DNA from: JBBRHH01 sp963788015
GTDB taxonomy: Bacteria; Planctomycetota; Phycisphaerae; Tepidisphaerales; Tepidisphaeraceae
Length of the DNA: 64,000 nucleotides
Assembly: GCA_963788015.1 (NCBI GenBank)
Contig: CAWBEY010000012.1
Location: 930,001-994,000, forward strand
Reading direction: 5' to 3'
The notes beneath the pieces were generated by a model. The model ran no database searches, was not told the origin of the DNA, and was given only the letters and a program-made list of their open reading frames with translations. This document shows, one piece after another, positions 17,618 to 26,585 of this stretch. Every line of letters starts with the position of its first letter. Position 1 is the stretch's first letter. Both the position numbers and the translations under genes were made by a program.

Positions 17618-18439
17618 ATGATCGATTCTCTTCGTACCACTTTGATCGTTTCCTTACTTTTGGTCGGCTTGGCCGGTTGCGCCGATCAAATCACCAACTC
17701 CCGCGACGCCCGCACGCAAGGTGTGCGTTTGTTGGCTGACAAAGACTATGGCCGGGCGCTGGGCGCGTTCCGCAACGCCGCCAAGCAGGAGCCGCGCGAC
17801 TACAAGTCCCACTACTATCTTGGCGTTTGCTACGAGGAACTTGGGCAATACCAGCTTGCCATTCAATCCTACAAGACCGCTCTTGGCGTTCCGCAAGGGC
17901 CAGACGAAGACGGCACACCCGCGGACTTTCGGCCGCAGATGCTTGATGCGCTGGCGAAGGCCGTCGCCGCCCATGATGACCGCGACAGTGAGTTGAATGC
18001 CTTGGAAGCCAAGGCTCGCACGGGCGGCAAGGCTGAGAATTATCTGATCCTGGCGCGGGTTTATCGTTACCGCCACGATCCAGATTCGGCCCTGCACGCG
18101 TACAAGCAGGCGCTGGTTTACGGGCCGAGCGACTTCGGGTTGTACAAGGAATTTGGTCTGTATCTGCTGGATAATCTTCAGCAGGAGCACGAGGCGGAGG
18201 TGCCACTCCGGCGTGCGTATACGCTCAATACAAACGACGAACAGGTGAACTCCGCGCTTCGGCGGATCGGCATCATCCCCGGCCCGGGCCTGAAAGAACA
18301 AAATCAGCTGGCCACGCCATTGATCCCGCGCGGGCCGATTCCTGAAATGGACCTCAACAAGCTTTTCAACGGCAACCCCGGCAACGACAAGAGCAACAGC
18401 GCTCCAGCGCGCCCATCGGCCGCCGCCCCGCGCGATTGA
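17618..18439 (+). CDS. TPR-repeat lipoprotein
   Basis: The start ATG 17618 is set by GGAGG at 17608-17612 and by the lipoprotein signal MIDSLRTTLIVSLLLVGLAG followed by Cys. Tetratricopeptide repeats follow: DYGRALGAFRNAAKQEPRDY, GQYQLAIQSYKTAL, PDSALHAYKQALVYGP and a last one around EAEVPLRRAYTLN. The C-terminus is Pro/Ala/Asn-rich. It resembles TadD-type pilus-assembly lipoproteins in layout, and the Tad locus near 35.5-45 kb has no TadD. A functional link is only a guess. Confidence 0.82.
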   Translation: MIDSLRTTLIVSLLLVGLAGCADQITNSRDARTQGVRLLADKDYGRALGAFRNAAKQEPRDYKSHYYLGVCYEELGQYQLAIQSYKTALGVPQGPDEDGTPADFRPQMLDALAKAVAAHDDRDSELNALEAKARTGGKAENYLILARVYRYRHDPDSALHAYKQALVYGPSDFGLYKEFGLYLLDNLQQEHEAEVPLRRAYTLNTNDEQVNSALRRIGIIPGPGLKEQNQLATPLIPRGPIPEMDLNKLFNGNPGNDKSNSAPARPSAAAPRD

Positions 18440-18474
18440 TCGCGAGTGGCGGCCATTACCCGCCCTTGTCGCGA

Positions 18475-18774
18475 TCATGCCGCAGTCAGGCGTTCATGAA
18501 CACCTTGTGCCGAGGCCGTGAGACGCAGGATTTCGGCCTTCCCCCACGCCACCACCTTGGCAAATTCGGGGCTGTGAATAAATTGCTCGAAGGCGTCCTT
18601 GGTTTCCCACTGGCTGAGGATGACATAGCTGCCGGTGGAGGCGACGTCCTCGTACATGTGCGACTCCTGATGGCCGGCCACGCTGTTGAGGTGCTCGATG
18701 ACGGCAAGGAAACCCTTTTCGAATTCCTCTTCCTTGCCGGGAATTACTTCGTAGTGCATGCCGATGGTGGTCAT
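18475..18774 (-). CDS. Antibiotic biosynthesis monooxygenase (ABM) domain protein
   Basis: This 99-residue single-domain dimeric alpha+beta-barrel protein begins MTTIGMHYEVIPGKEEEFEK and carries SYVILSQWETKDAFEQFIHS, the ABM/heme-degrading-like signature. Many homologues are annotated as heme-degrading or putative monooxygenases, and activity cannot be inferred from sequence alone. It is a stand-alone gene, convergent with the TPR lipoprotein 35 bp away. Confidence 0.85.
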   Translation of the reverse strand: MTTIGMHYEVIPGKEEEFEKGFLAVIEHLNSVAGHQESHMYEDVASTGSYVILSQWETKDAFEQFIHSPEFAKVVAWGKAEILRLTASAQGVHERLTAA

Positions 18775-18820
18775 TGAATTTGTCCCTGTTATCTTTCAGT
18801 CGCAGACTAATTGAATTAGC

Positions 18821-19254
18821 TTAACATTTCTCGAGGAACAAGCTGGCATTCACCCCGAATTTGTTCGAGAGCCGCGAGATCAGCGTCTTGCTAAGGCCGC
18901 GCTTTCCGTTCAGCACCTCCGAGGCGAGCCCTCGACTCCCCAGCACCTGTCCCAGGTCCGTTGTGGTCATGTCGTTAGCTTCCATGAGGTGCTTCAACAA
19001 CTCCACTGGAGTCAACTTTTTCATCTGGAAGAACTTCTGATCTCGCTCGTAATCCTCCACGAAGTGACTCAGCGCTTGCAGATAGTCACGCTGACCGGGG
19101 GTGAGATCCTCTCGTCCGACCAATTCATCCAGGATCGCGCCGCATCGGCATGATCGCGCCGGCTGCGAAGTGGCCGAATGGGGAACCGCTGAACCAAGTC
19201 CAGATAATCCGACTGCACTATCGTTTGGCGGGGTTTGGCGATTGCGCGGCTCAT
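18821..19254 (-). CDS. higA: HigA-type antitoxin, frameshifted
   Basis: Starts at ATG 19254 (MSRAIAKPRQTIVQSDYLDL), overlapping the toxin stop by the classic ATGA. After a one-base shift near 19125 the product continues LVGREDLTPGQRDYLQALSH, has the VELLKHLMEANDMTTTDLG helix-turn-helix and ends GVNASLFLEKC. This is the long HigA form with an N-terminal helical domain and a C-terminal HTH_3 domain that binds the operator and neutralises HigB. The shift joins A-A-R to I-L-D-E-L naturally, so a sequence error is plausible. If real, the toxin would be unopposed. Confidence 0.8.
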
Positions 19255-19559
19255 GATCTGCCTTTCCAAAGTTGCTTGTCGTATTCCGAGTGTGTCATCA
19301 GCCGAAGCACGTTTACGATGCCATCAGAATAATCTATCGAAACGGCCAGGCGGTAACGATTGCCTCGGATGTTGAAAATAGTGGCTACACTTCCGTCATT
19401 CATTTTCACAGCATCGGCATGCGGATAGGTCTGGCGTACGTCGCGGATGCTATTCCAACATGCTTCCTGCGTGCATTTAGTCCAAAGTGTCAATGCCGTT
19501 TGTGCATCCGCATGTTTGGCGGATGCCTCCTCCAGACGATCCAAGCGGAGAATCCTCAT
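19251..19559 (-). CDS. higB: HigB-type mRNA interferase toxin
   Basis: This 102-residue protein has the HigB_toxin core VKMNDGSVATIFNIRGNRYR and the C-terminal VLRLMTHSEYDKQLW, the conserved THxEYDK end of the ribosome-dependent RNases. Toxin-first order followed by an overlapping antitoxin is typical for hig loci. The gene is intact. Confidence 0.88.
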   Translation of the reverse strand: MRILRLDRLEEASAKHADAQTALTLWTKCTQEACWNSIRDVRQTYPHADAVKMNDGSVATIFNIRGNRYRLAVSIDYSDGIVNVLRLMTHSEYDKQLWKGRS

Positions 19560-19621
19560 TGCATAGCCTGCTGCTCACATTTTGTGATCATCGGCCTCAT
19601 TTGTCAAGCAGAATGATACAA

Positions 19622-20560
19622 CTACCACAACAGCTCCGCCCCACGAAACACCGGCCCGTCGGTGCATGCCAGCCGGTAGCACCAATCTTTTCCCACCAGC
19701 GGCGGCCGGCGTGGGTCGGGCTTTTTGACTCGAATGCAGCAACTCTGGCACGTCCCCATGCCGCAGGCCATCGCCCGCTCGACTGCGATCTGGCATTCCA
19801 GCCCGCGCTGTGCCGCGATGTCGGCCACCCTTTTCATCATCAGTTCCGGCCCGCAGGTATAAATCGTCGGGGCCGGCCCCCCCCACCGCTGCATTTCATC
19901 CAGATATTTCTCCAGCGCCTGCGTGACGTAGCCGCGAAACCCGTAACTTCCGTCGTCCGTGCTGATGACCGCCCCCACCCCGTGCCGTGCAAACTCCAGC
20001 ACGTTGCCCAGCGGCTTCACCGAATCGTGCCCCGGCGCCTCTTCATTTTCCGCGATCGTAAATGGCAATAAGTCGCGCGACAGCGCCCCGGCGAACACCA
20101 CCGCCTTCCGCCCTTCCAGCGCACCGGCCAGATAAAGCATCGGCGGAATCCCCACGCCACCCCCGACGAGAGTGCCGGCGCTTTCACCGACTGGCAGGTC
20201 GAAGCTGTTGCCCAGCGGCCCGAGAATATGCACCGAATCCCCCACCGCCAGCTTGGCCATCCATTCGGTGCCCACGCCCACCACGCGATGGATGATTTCC
20301 AATTCCACGCCTGCCGGTTGATCGCGCCGCCCCGCCAGCGAGAAAGGCCGGCGCAGCATCGCCAGCGGCGACATCAGTTCCTGGCCCTCGACATCCAGCA
20401 ACTGACCGGGTTGCCAATCGCTCTCGCGCTGGGGGCTGTAATCAATGTCCAGGTCCCGGCAGGAAATCTGCACGAACTGCCCCGGCCGGGTGGGAGGAAA
20501 CTGCTCCAGCGCCAGCACGAGCAAGAAGTGTTCGCGGCAGAGCGGACGGTTTTCAACCAC
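19622..20560 (-). CDS. pyrK: Dihydroorotate dehydrogenase B electron-transfer subunit (PyrK)
   Basis: A flavoprotein that passes electrons from PyrD to NAD+ in pyrimidine synthesis. The FAD-binding motif is LRRPFSLAG (RPxS). The NAD-binding glycine loop is GTLVGGGVGIPPMLYLAGAL. The C-terminal [2Fe-2S] cysteines are in ERAMACGMGTCQSCCIRVK plus a later WCYRLACTDGPVF. The start is taken as GTG at 20560 (MVENRPLCREHF); an upstream in-frame extension cannot be excluded. No pyrD is adjacent. A promoter and terminator-bearing leader lie 125-270 bp upstream (see the candidate RNA). Confidence 0.88.
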   Translation of the reverse strand: MVENRPLCREHFLLVLALEQFPPTRPGQFVQISCRDLDIDYSPQRESDWQPGQLLDVEGQELMSPLAMLRRPFSLAGRRDQPAGVELEIIHRVVGVGTEWMAKLAVGDSVHILGPLGNSFDLPVGESAGTLVGGGVGIPPMLYLAGALEGRKAVVFAGALSRDLLPFTIAENEEAPGHDSVKPLGNVLEFARHGVGAVISTDDGSYGFRGYVTQALEKYLDEMQRWGGPAPTIYTCGPELMMKRVADIAAQRGLECQIAVERAMACGMGTCQSCCIRVKKPDPRRPPLVGKDWCYRLACTDGPVFRGAELLW

Positions 20561-20683
20561 CCGCGCCAGCGTATTGGCCGTGCGCGGACTTTTGAGATGA
20601 AGGATTAGAGGAAGAGTCCAAGGGGGATGGAGCGGCCGAAGAAGGAGGCTGAGGCATCGTGGCTGCCCGAAGAAGTTGTGTCT

Positions 20684-20728
20684 AAAAAAAAGCTTCCGGA
20701 GGGGTGGCTCCTACCTACCTCCGGAAGC
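20684..20728 (-). terminator. Intrinsic terminator (minus strand)
   Basis: On the minus strand an 11-bp perfect stem (GCTTCCGGAGG type; + coordinates 20692-20702 with 20718-20728) with a 15-nt loop is followed directly by eight U residues (+ strand A run at 20684-20691). It is the clearest intrinsic terminator in the window. Confidence 0.85.
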
Positions 20729-20795
20729 GCGCCACGGCTGAAACAGCCGTTCAATCTTAATGTCATGTTGAAGTGCATGGAGATGCGGTTCAACG
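20684..20795 (-). ncRNA. Candidate small RNA or pyrK leader/attenuator of about 110 nt
   Basis: A sigma70-like promoter (20802-20830, minus strand) and an intrinsic terminator (20684-20728) bracket about 110 nt containing an additional small hairpin (CGGCTG-TTT-CAGCCG, 20735-20749). No convincing Shine-Dalgarno plus coding frame fits inside. Because pyrK starts 124 bp further on the same strand, the element could be a transcription attenuator for pyrK or an independent sRNA. It matches no RNA family I recognise. Confidence 0.55.
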
Positions 20796-20801
20796 GGTGT
20801 G

Positions 20802-20830
20802 ACTATACCTCTGCCCACAGAGCGTGTCAA
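20802..20830 (-). promoter_or_regulatory. Consensus sigma70-type promoter
   Basis: Minus-strand TTGACA (20825-20830), a 17-nt spacer and TATAGT (20802-20807), matching the -35 consensus at all six bases and the -10 consensus at five. The local sequence upstream is AT-rich for this genome. The predicted start of transcription is near 20795. Confidence 0.75.
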
Positions 20831-20929
20831 TCAGTTCTCCAGCCGCTATCTAAATATTAAAAGTACTCATAAAATCATATTGGAAATGCACTTAGATTAA
20901 ATGCACGGTCTGGTTATTCGGCTTCATCT

Positions 20930-21185
20930 TCGCGGACCAGAGGGCGCGGAGGATGGCCGGAATGGCGCGGGTGGGCGGGCAAATTTATAGTGGGGCCAGG
21001 ACGGCCCCACGTCGAGGTGGGGCATCATCACGTGCAGGAAGATGATGCCCAGCTGAAAGTCGTGGGAGGGCTGCACGAGATGGCGGCATTATTTCCTGAC
21101 CCACGTCACAGGCAAGGGCGTGCTCCAGGTTCAGGCGGAGCATGGCCCGTGAAATTGGGTTTGTCGTCGTTAACGATCAAACCCC
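20930..21185 (-). pseudogene. Decayed copy of a response-regulator gene
   Basis: On the minus strand this segment aligns base by base with the receiver-domain gene at 22093-22542. Shared stretches include GGATGGCGCGGGTGG, GGGGCATCATCACGTGCAGG-like and the GCTCCAGGTTCAGGCG region. Numerous substitutions and indels mean no frame is open. It lies next to a matching fragment of the Xer recombinase gene, in the same order as the better copies at 22.1-23.1 kb. Confidence 0.75.
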
Positions 21186-21229
21186 AGCGGCACCGCAGTG
21201 TCTCGCTCAGTACCTTCGAACGGTCGCAG

Positions 21230-21407
21230 CGCGAAGTTAGCCGGCTTTGGCGGGGTAGTAGGGCTTTGAGTTTACTGGGTTGGTCACGGCCGGGTGGGGA
21301 AAGGGGGCGGGGGCGGAGGAGCCGTCCACCGTCGAACATGTGTGGGTGGTCCGAGTCGTACACCTCTTTCATGCGGCTGGTGGTGAGGTGGGTGTAAATC
21401 TGCGTGG
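21230..21407 (-). pseudogene. Decayed copy of the 3' end of the Xer recombinase gene
   Basis: Nearly identical to 22893-23073 (for example GGGTAGTAGGGCTTTGA and GGAGGAGCCGTCCACCGTCG are shared). It covers the MKEVYDS C-terminal codons and the 3' flank. It ends abruptly after CTGCGTGG, where the beta-helix gene fragment begins. Confidence 0.8.
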
Positions 21408-21510
21408 GGCGGTCGCTCCGCTGACGTCGATGCCGTCGTCAAGGTTGGCCGTGAACGCATTGCTGAAGGCCGCACCGGTTTGGTTGATCCCGATGATGTT
21501 CTGAGGCGAT

Positions 21511-22071
21511 TTAATCTGGGATCCCCGATCCGCACGAATCGACGACAAACCCCTGAACGGTTTGGTGCCCATCCCCCTCAATCAGTATGCCGGGCCCGCT
21601 GAAGCTCTCGAAGGTAAGCCCGCTCACGACGGCCTGGGCGGTGTTGCCAGGCGTGCTGCGGTTGAAATGAATGCCGATGGAGTTGGGGCCGAGCTTGTCA
21701 CCTTCGATCTGGATCGCGGATTTGCCGCCGGCGTACATCTGCCCCTGGATGCTGGTTTGGCCAATGATCGTGGGAAGTTCCGTGAGCGGTTCAAGCAAGA
21801 TGCCGGTCGAACCGCCGACGCGTGCGATGTTAAACGTGATCGTGGAAGCGGAGGTGGGGATCGTTGTTAGCGTCAACAAATAACGGAGAGCATCGTCAGG
21901 CTTCCCTCCAGTTGGTCGTATCGTAGGATAAGCAAATGTCCGGTTGACTACCATAAATCGATACCCGGGAGAGCACACCGATTTCGAGAATTTCGCATCA
22001 AGTTCACTGGCATCCATTAGTGGATCATTTCTTGGTGACATACAAACGACCTCGCCGCCAATGTTGGTCAC
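21511..22071 (-). pseudogene. Fragment of a parallel beta-helix (CSLREA-type) secreted protein gene
   Basis: The 186-residue reading frame contains STITFNIARVGGSTGILLEP, the start of the repeated structure found in right-handed beta-helix proteins (ITFNI...PLTELPTI), then AIQIEGDKLGPNSIGIHF and GILIEGDGHQTVQGFVVDS. There is no signal peptide and no C-terminal sorting domain, and the frame stops after SCGSGIPD. The flanking decayed genes suggest this is another fragment trapped in a rearranged zone. Confidence 0.6.
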
Positions 22072-22092
22072 GATCGCGATGCTGCGATCGGG

Positions 22093-22542
22093 TCAGCTGC
22101 AGCCGGCCCGGGCAGGCTCTTCCATCTTTGGTCGCGCCTCGTTGTCCTCGCCAATGCACGCCTCGCCAATACACGCTTCCTCAATACATTCAAGGAGCTG
22201 GGGCAAACTCAGCAACTTGGGAAGAAACCGCCGCCCGCCACTCGGAAGGCCCGCCACGTCCGCTTCGTCTTCGCTCACCAATGCGGTCAGGAAGATCACC
22301 GGGATGGCGCGGGTGGCCGGGCACACCTCCAGCGCCGCCAGGACGTCGCCACCGTCGAGGTGCGGCATCATCACGTCCAGGAAAATGATGCCAGGCTGAA
22401 AATCCATGGCCGCCTTCACCACATGGCGGGAGTCATTTTCTTCGCGCACGTCGCAGGCAATGGCATGCTCCAGGTTCAGGCGAAGCATCGCCGTAAAATT
22501 CGGGTCGTCGTCCACGATCAAAACACGTCTGCTGCTGCTCAT
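22093..22542 (-). CDS. Single-domain response regulator (receiver)
   Basis: A CheY-like receiver of 149 residues. The acidic pocket is in RRVLIVDDDPNF, the phospho-acceptor aspartate in IIFLDVMMPHLDGGDVL, the switch Thr in PVIFLTALVSEDE and the conserved Lys in RRFLPKLLSLPQL. No output domain: after the receiver a short tail with a duplicated EACIGEACIGED motif ends the protein. A partner kinase is not adjacent (the hybrid kinase at 59.9 kb has its own receiver). A decayed paralogue lies at 20.93-21.19 kb. Confidence 0.85.
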   Translation of the reverse strand: MSSSRRVLIVDDDPNFTAMLRLNLEHAIACDVREENDSRHVVKAAMDFQPGIIFLDVMMPHLDGGDVLAALEVCPATRAIPVIFLTALVSEDEADVAGLPSGGRRFLPKLLSLPQLLECIEEACIGEACIGEDNEARPKMEEPARAGCS

Positions 22543-22608
22543 GATATGAACTCCCTGATTGTTCTTCGTTGAACAGGACGGCAGATCTCTATCGCAACCC
22601 GCGACGCC

Positions 22609-22636
22609 AAAAACCCCTTCTATGAAGGGCTTTTGT
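22609..22636. terminator. Probable bidirectional terminator hairpin
   Basis: CCCTTC-TAT-GAAGGG stem (22615-22629) flanked by an A run on the left (T run on the minus strand) and CTTTTG on the right. It lies in the 403-bp gap between the Xer gene and the response regulator. The rest of that gap is relatively AT-rich and holds nothing I recognise. Confidence 0.45.
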
Positions 22637-22945
22637 AGCTACCTGGCTGCCAGCGCGTTTTCCCAAGACTCTGCACCCTGATTCAACAAACCTTGATCTG
22701 CTCCGGATTATAACTAAACAATGACCCAGTGTAACAGCAAAATCCTCTTTATTTCCAGATGATTAGACATGAACTGAAATGAAGTATTGCGAGCAATGCT
22801 GCCGGATCTCGTGAAGTGCGCGGGGACAAAATAGAACAAGACACCAGCGGCAAGCGCGGTGTCCCGTTCATTGGCGTCGAATTATCCGCACGCGCAAATC
22901 AGCCGGCTTTTGCGGGGTAGTAGGGCTTTGAATTAACCGGGTTGG

Positions 22946-23961
22946 TCACGGCCGGGTGGGGAAAGGGGGCGGGGGCGGAGGAGCCGTCCACCGTCGAACT
23001 GTTCGCGCGCGCGGGTGGGCCGAGTCGTACACCTCTTTCATGCGGCTGGTGGTGAGGTGCGTGTAAATCTGCGTGGTGCTCAGGCTCTGGTGGCCCAGCA
23101 ACTCCTGCACGCTGCGCAGGTCGGCGCCGTTGTTGAGCAGGTGCGTGGCGAAGCTGTGGCGGAGCGTGTGCGGGCTGATGCCCGGATCGAGGCCGGCGGC
23201 TACGAGATATTTATCGAGTTTCCGGCGGACGGAACGGGTGCTGAGCGGGCCGCCGTGTTTGTTGAGGAAGACGCGCTGGCCGTGCTGGCCTTGCATGCGT
23301 GCGTCGACGCGCGCATCTCGAAGTAGCGCTGCACGGCCTTGATCGCCTGGCTGCCAATGGGCGTGAGGCGGTCCTTGCGGCCTTTGCCTTTGAACGCGCA
23401 AGCACGCCTTCCTGAAGGTCCAGGTCAGACATATCCAGCTCGACAAGCTCGCTGACGCGGATGCCGCTGGAGTAGAGGATTTCGAGCATCGCCTTGTCGC
23501 GGGCGCTGAGCATATCGGCGTCGCCGGGGGCTTCGAGGAGCTTTTGCACCTGCTCCAGGTCCAGACACTTGGGCAGGCGCTTTTCCTGCTTGGGGGTGCG
23601 GATGGTGGAGAGCGGATTGAGGCGCACCAGCCCGCGGCGGATCAGGAACTTGTAAAAGCTCCGCAGCGTCGCCAGCTTTCGGGCGGTTGTGCTCTTGGTG
23701 TAGTTCTGGCCGTAGAGGTAGGCGAGAAAATCGCGGACACGGTCAGCGGGTCGCAGGCGACGAATCGTTCGTCGAGCTGCGTGACACCGACGGCCGTGGC
23801 GTTCGCGCCGCCGTGGCCGATCTCGCCGGCCAGGATATTGGCCGAACTGGATCAGGTCAGCGCCGTAGCTTTTGATGGTGTAGTCGCTGAAGTGGCGTTC
23901 GAGTTTCAGGTAGTCCAGAAACCCGCGAACCAGCGGTGTAAAGACTTTGGGGGCGCAACAT
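22946..23961 (-). CDS. XerC/XerD-type tyrosine recombinase, frameshifted
   Basis: Pieces in shifted frames assemble into a full Xer recombinase: N-terminal core-binding domain (VRGFLDYLKLERHFSDYTIK), then LATLRSFYKFLIRRGLV and NPLSTIRTPKQEKRLPK, then the catalytic domain with YSSGIRVSELVELD (Arg I), SPHTLRHSFATHLLNNGADL (HxLRH), ELLGHQSLSTTQIYTHL (GH and the nucleophile Tyr). At least four single-base shifts (near 23955, 23830, 23390, 23300) interrupt it. It could be XerD for chromosome-dimer resolution. Residues after YDSAHPRA are frame noise. Confidence 0.75.
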
Positions 23962-24250
23962 TACCAGAGAAGCAAAGGGTTGTCGCAGCGTTCATAGGCA
24001 CCGGTCGTATGGCGAAGGACTCTTCGTGAGCGGGCATCGTCGGAAGCCCGCCGGCCAGATTCCTCAAAAGGAAAACTGGCCCTGCACTGCCATGCGGCCG
24101 GCGACTCCGCGGTGGCCCGACTGCAAGACGCTCGCGCCTCCTCCTGAAGCACCGCGGCCTGCGCTGTTCTTCGCCATCCTGGCTTTTTTCCAACCCCTCC
24201 ATCATCGGCAAAATTGATGGGTTCAATAAATATGTTCAACCCATAATCTT

Positions 24251-24470
24251 TCAGGCTGCCTTCTTTGGGAGGTATGTTTTGAGTTCCTTAGCCAAATGAC
24301 GTCCCAGTTGATGCGACAAAACCGCCGCATCAAACCAGTCAAATTCCAGCTTCGCGCTGGTTCACCATATCGATCAGCGCATCAAGCACTTTCACTTCCT
24401 GCCCCGTCTCATAACGAAAGCAAAAGTGCTGCTGCCCTTTCACCAGACTTAAGGTCCGCAACTCTGACAT
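24251..24470 (-). CDS. Small conserved planctomycete protein, frameshifted
   Basis: From ATG 24470 the product starts MSELRTLSLVKGQQHFCFRY and, after a one-base shift near 24345, ends FDAAVLSHQLGRHLAKELKT and YLPKKAA with a stop at 24251. At about 73 residues it looks like a soluble alpha+beta protein of a kind I associate with planctomycete genomes. No function known. Confidence 0.6.
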
Positions 24471-24547
24471 GTCGCACACTCCTGGAATCGCAATGATTCC
24501 GCCCATAAAAAGCCCACTGAGGACCGGCCCTTTGCCCCATTACGCAT

Positions 24548-25267
24548 TCAACGTCTCAGTTGCGGTTTGTTCAGCAGATCAGCCAGGAGGCTGTGGTAAA
24601 CAAATCCGCCATATCGATCCATATCGACCAGATATTCGCGTGACCGAAATGGCCCGACGGGATCATTCCGGCCGGCGGCATATCGCTGCTCGGACGCCAG
24701 GGTGGACCCGTTGGCGGCATCAAACATCCCCACAACCTGCACAAACGTTCCGCCCTGCGGAAGCGGGCTCGTTTGGCGAGGGGGCGGCCTGGTCGCGCCA
24801 GCTCGTGCGGGTCAATTTCTTTGGCGAGCGCGGTCGTGCCCGATCCGCGAAACAACTGCATGGCCGCCCCCACCTTGGGCGGATAGAACGGGTCGTACAG
24901 CGTGATCGACGCCACGATCAAAGCGTCGCATCCGAGGTAGCCGCACACCTGGGCGGCCTGCTGCTCGGACTCCACGCGGTCGATGCCCATTCTTGCATAG
25001 ACCTCGACCACCCGATTCACCGGGATGGCCGTCACGCCTTGGATCTGCTGGAGTTGCCCAAATAGGATATCGGCTTGCAACAAAGGATCAACATGGCGTT
25101 GCGCCGCTGAGGTTGATGATGGGGGCGACGGCCCACGCCTGACGCTTCGGGCCCGGCAGTGAGAGAGAGGTTTCGACGCCGTACTTGGGCTTTTCGGCCT
25201 CGCAGCCGCCGGCGGCGCATCCAAGTGCCATCAGCGCCGCCATCACCAACTTCTGCAACATTCGCAT
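24548..25267 (-). CDS. Putative lipoprotein, frameshifted
   Basis: The start ATG 25267 gives MRMLQKLVMAALMALGCAAG with two nearby lipobox-like cysteines (LGC and GGC). The middle (LLQADILFGQLQQIQGVTAI, CGYLGCDALIVASITLYDPF) resembles envelope lipoproteins with a ligand-binding alpha/beta domain. The last part (MFDAANGSTLASEQRYAAG to LLADLLNKPQLRR) is in another frame. Shifts lie near 25090 and 24770. It starts 25 bp inside the end of the TolB-like gene, so the pair is probably translationally coupled. Confidence 0.65.
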
Positions 25268-26487
25268 GGCTTCATCCTTGAAGCGTTTACCGCGCCAGCA
25301 TCAACGGATCCAACCGTCGGCGGCCGCGATGCGGCCGGTTCACTGACGAGCGTTTGAGGGACTAGATTCACAGGCATTGACCAAATGCTTTCCCGGCCCC
25401 CCCTGCTGCTGACGAAATAGATCCGATTCGATCCGCTCCACGCGGGGGAGAGATTGCGCCCTTCCCGTCGGTGATTTTTACCTTCGCCCCGCCATCGGCA
25501 TTGAGCATCCAGATGTCCTGGCGCGGCTGGGCCTTTGGATCGGACGCTTCGATAATCGTGGTAACGGCCAGATGCTGGCCATCGGCACTCCAGGCGGGCG
25601 TGACGACGGCGGCCTTGGGGCTCGCGGCAATTTCCGAGATGTGGCGCGGCTCGCCTTCCACCAGATCAAGGGTCCAGACACTGAACAATCCATTAGCCCG
25701 CTGCGGAGCCCGTTGAAATGCAATGCGGTCGATGGACTTGTCCGGCGACCAGACCGGGAACATGCCTGCGCCGATTTTCTGGCGCGTGTGCTGGGCGAGA
25801 TCAAGAACCCACATCTCCCAGACGTTGCGTCGAATGTCGAGGCTGGAATAGACCAGCCGCGTGCCGTCCGGGGCGAAGCTGGGATGCATGTCCTGATTGG
25901 GGCCGGTGCTGAGTTGAACCAGGTTTCGGCCATCAATATCCACAGCGAAGATGTTCCAGTTGCCGGAACGGTTGGAGGCAAACGCGATGTGTTTGCCATC
26001 GGGGCTGAAGGCCGGTTGGACATTGGAACTGTTGCCGCTGGTAAGCTCGGTCACAGCGCCGCCGGCCGTGGGCTGAAGGTAGATGTGGGGCCAATCACTG
26101 TCGCGCAGTGCTGGAAAAGGCGAGAAGCTGGCCGGCGGGATCGACAGCCACGTCGGCGTCGTATCCGGCGCTGGGAGAAGATTCCTGTTTGTACTGGGTG
26201 TCGGACCTGGGGGTGTTCCAATTAACCGCCGATTCACGCGCGGCGGCGGGGTAGGTTCGGGCCGGGATGGGAGTGGGCAGGGGCTTGGACGGCGTGGGGC
26301 TGGCGGTATCGGTAAAGATTTCGCCATCGCCCACGGCCGGTACAAATTCCCGCATCGTGTGGGGGGACGGAGGCGTGATGGCGGACCCGTTGCCACAGCC
26401 ACAGGGATGGGCACACCCGCCGGTCATCGCGCCAAGGGAGAGCACGCTGGCGGTGGTGCCGCTGAGGATTTGCCGCCGTATCTGCAT
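25243..26487 (-). CDS. TolB-like beta-propeller lipoprotein, frameshifted
   Basis: The N-terminus MQIRRQILSGTTASVLSLGA MTGGC-type is a lipoprotein signal. A Pro-rich linker follows. After a shift near 26100 come WD40-like/PD40 blades: SNVQPAFSPDGKHIAFASNR, MHPSFAPDGTRLVYSSLDI and VVTPAWSADGQHLAVTTI. One or two further shifts near 25400-25460 lead to SIWSMPVNLVPQTLVSEP and a stop at 25243, overlapping the next gene. It resembles TolB, but no tol/pal genes are near. Probably a periplasmic propeller working with the downstream lipoprotein. Confidence 0.72.
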
Positions 26488-26585
26488 AAGCCTCCATGCT
26501 TCTCAAGGACAACCCGCAGCGCACCTGCGCCTGATTGATGCTTATCGGACGAGGCGGGACAAAAGCTTGATTGCGTATGAGCGCG

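Noticed and set aside
20605..20793. A 62-residue minus-strand peptide across the candidate RNA
   Set aside because: It reads straight through the intrinsic terminator stem and has no Shine-Dalgarno, so it is unlikely to be translated.
22600..22700. Possible c-di-GMP (GEMM) or similar riboswitch upstream of the response regulator
   Set aside because: Short matches (GGTAGC-like) exist but the conserved core and paired stems could not be fitted. A terminator hairpin explains the local structure better.
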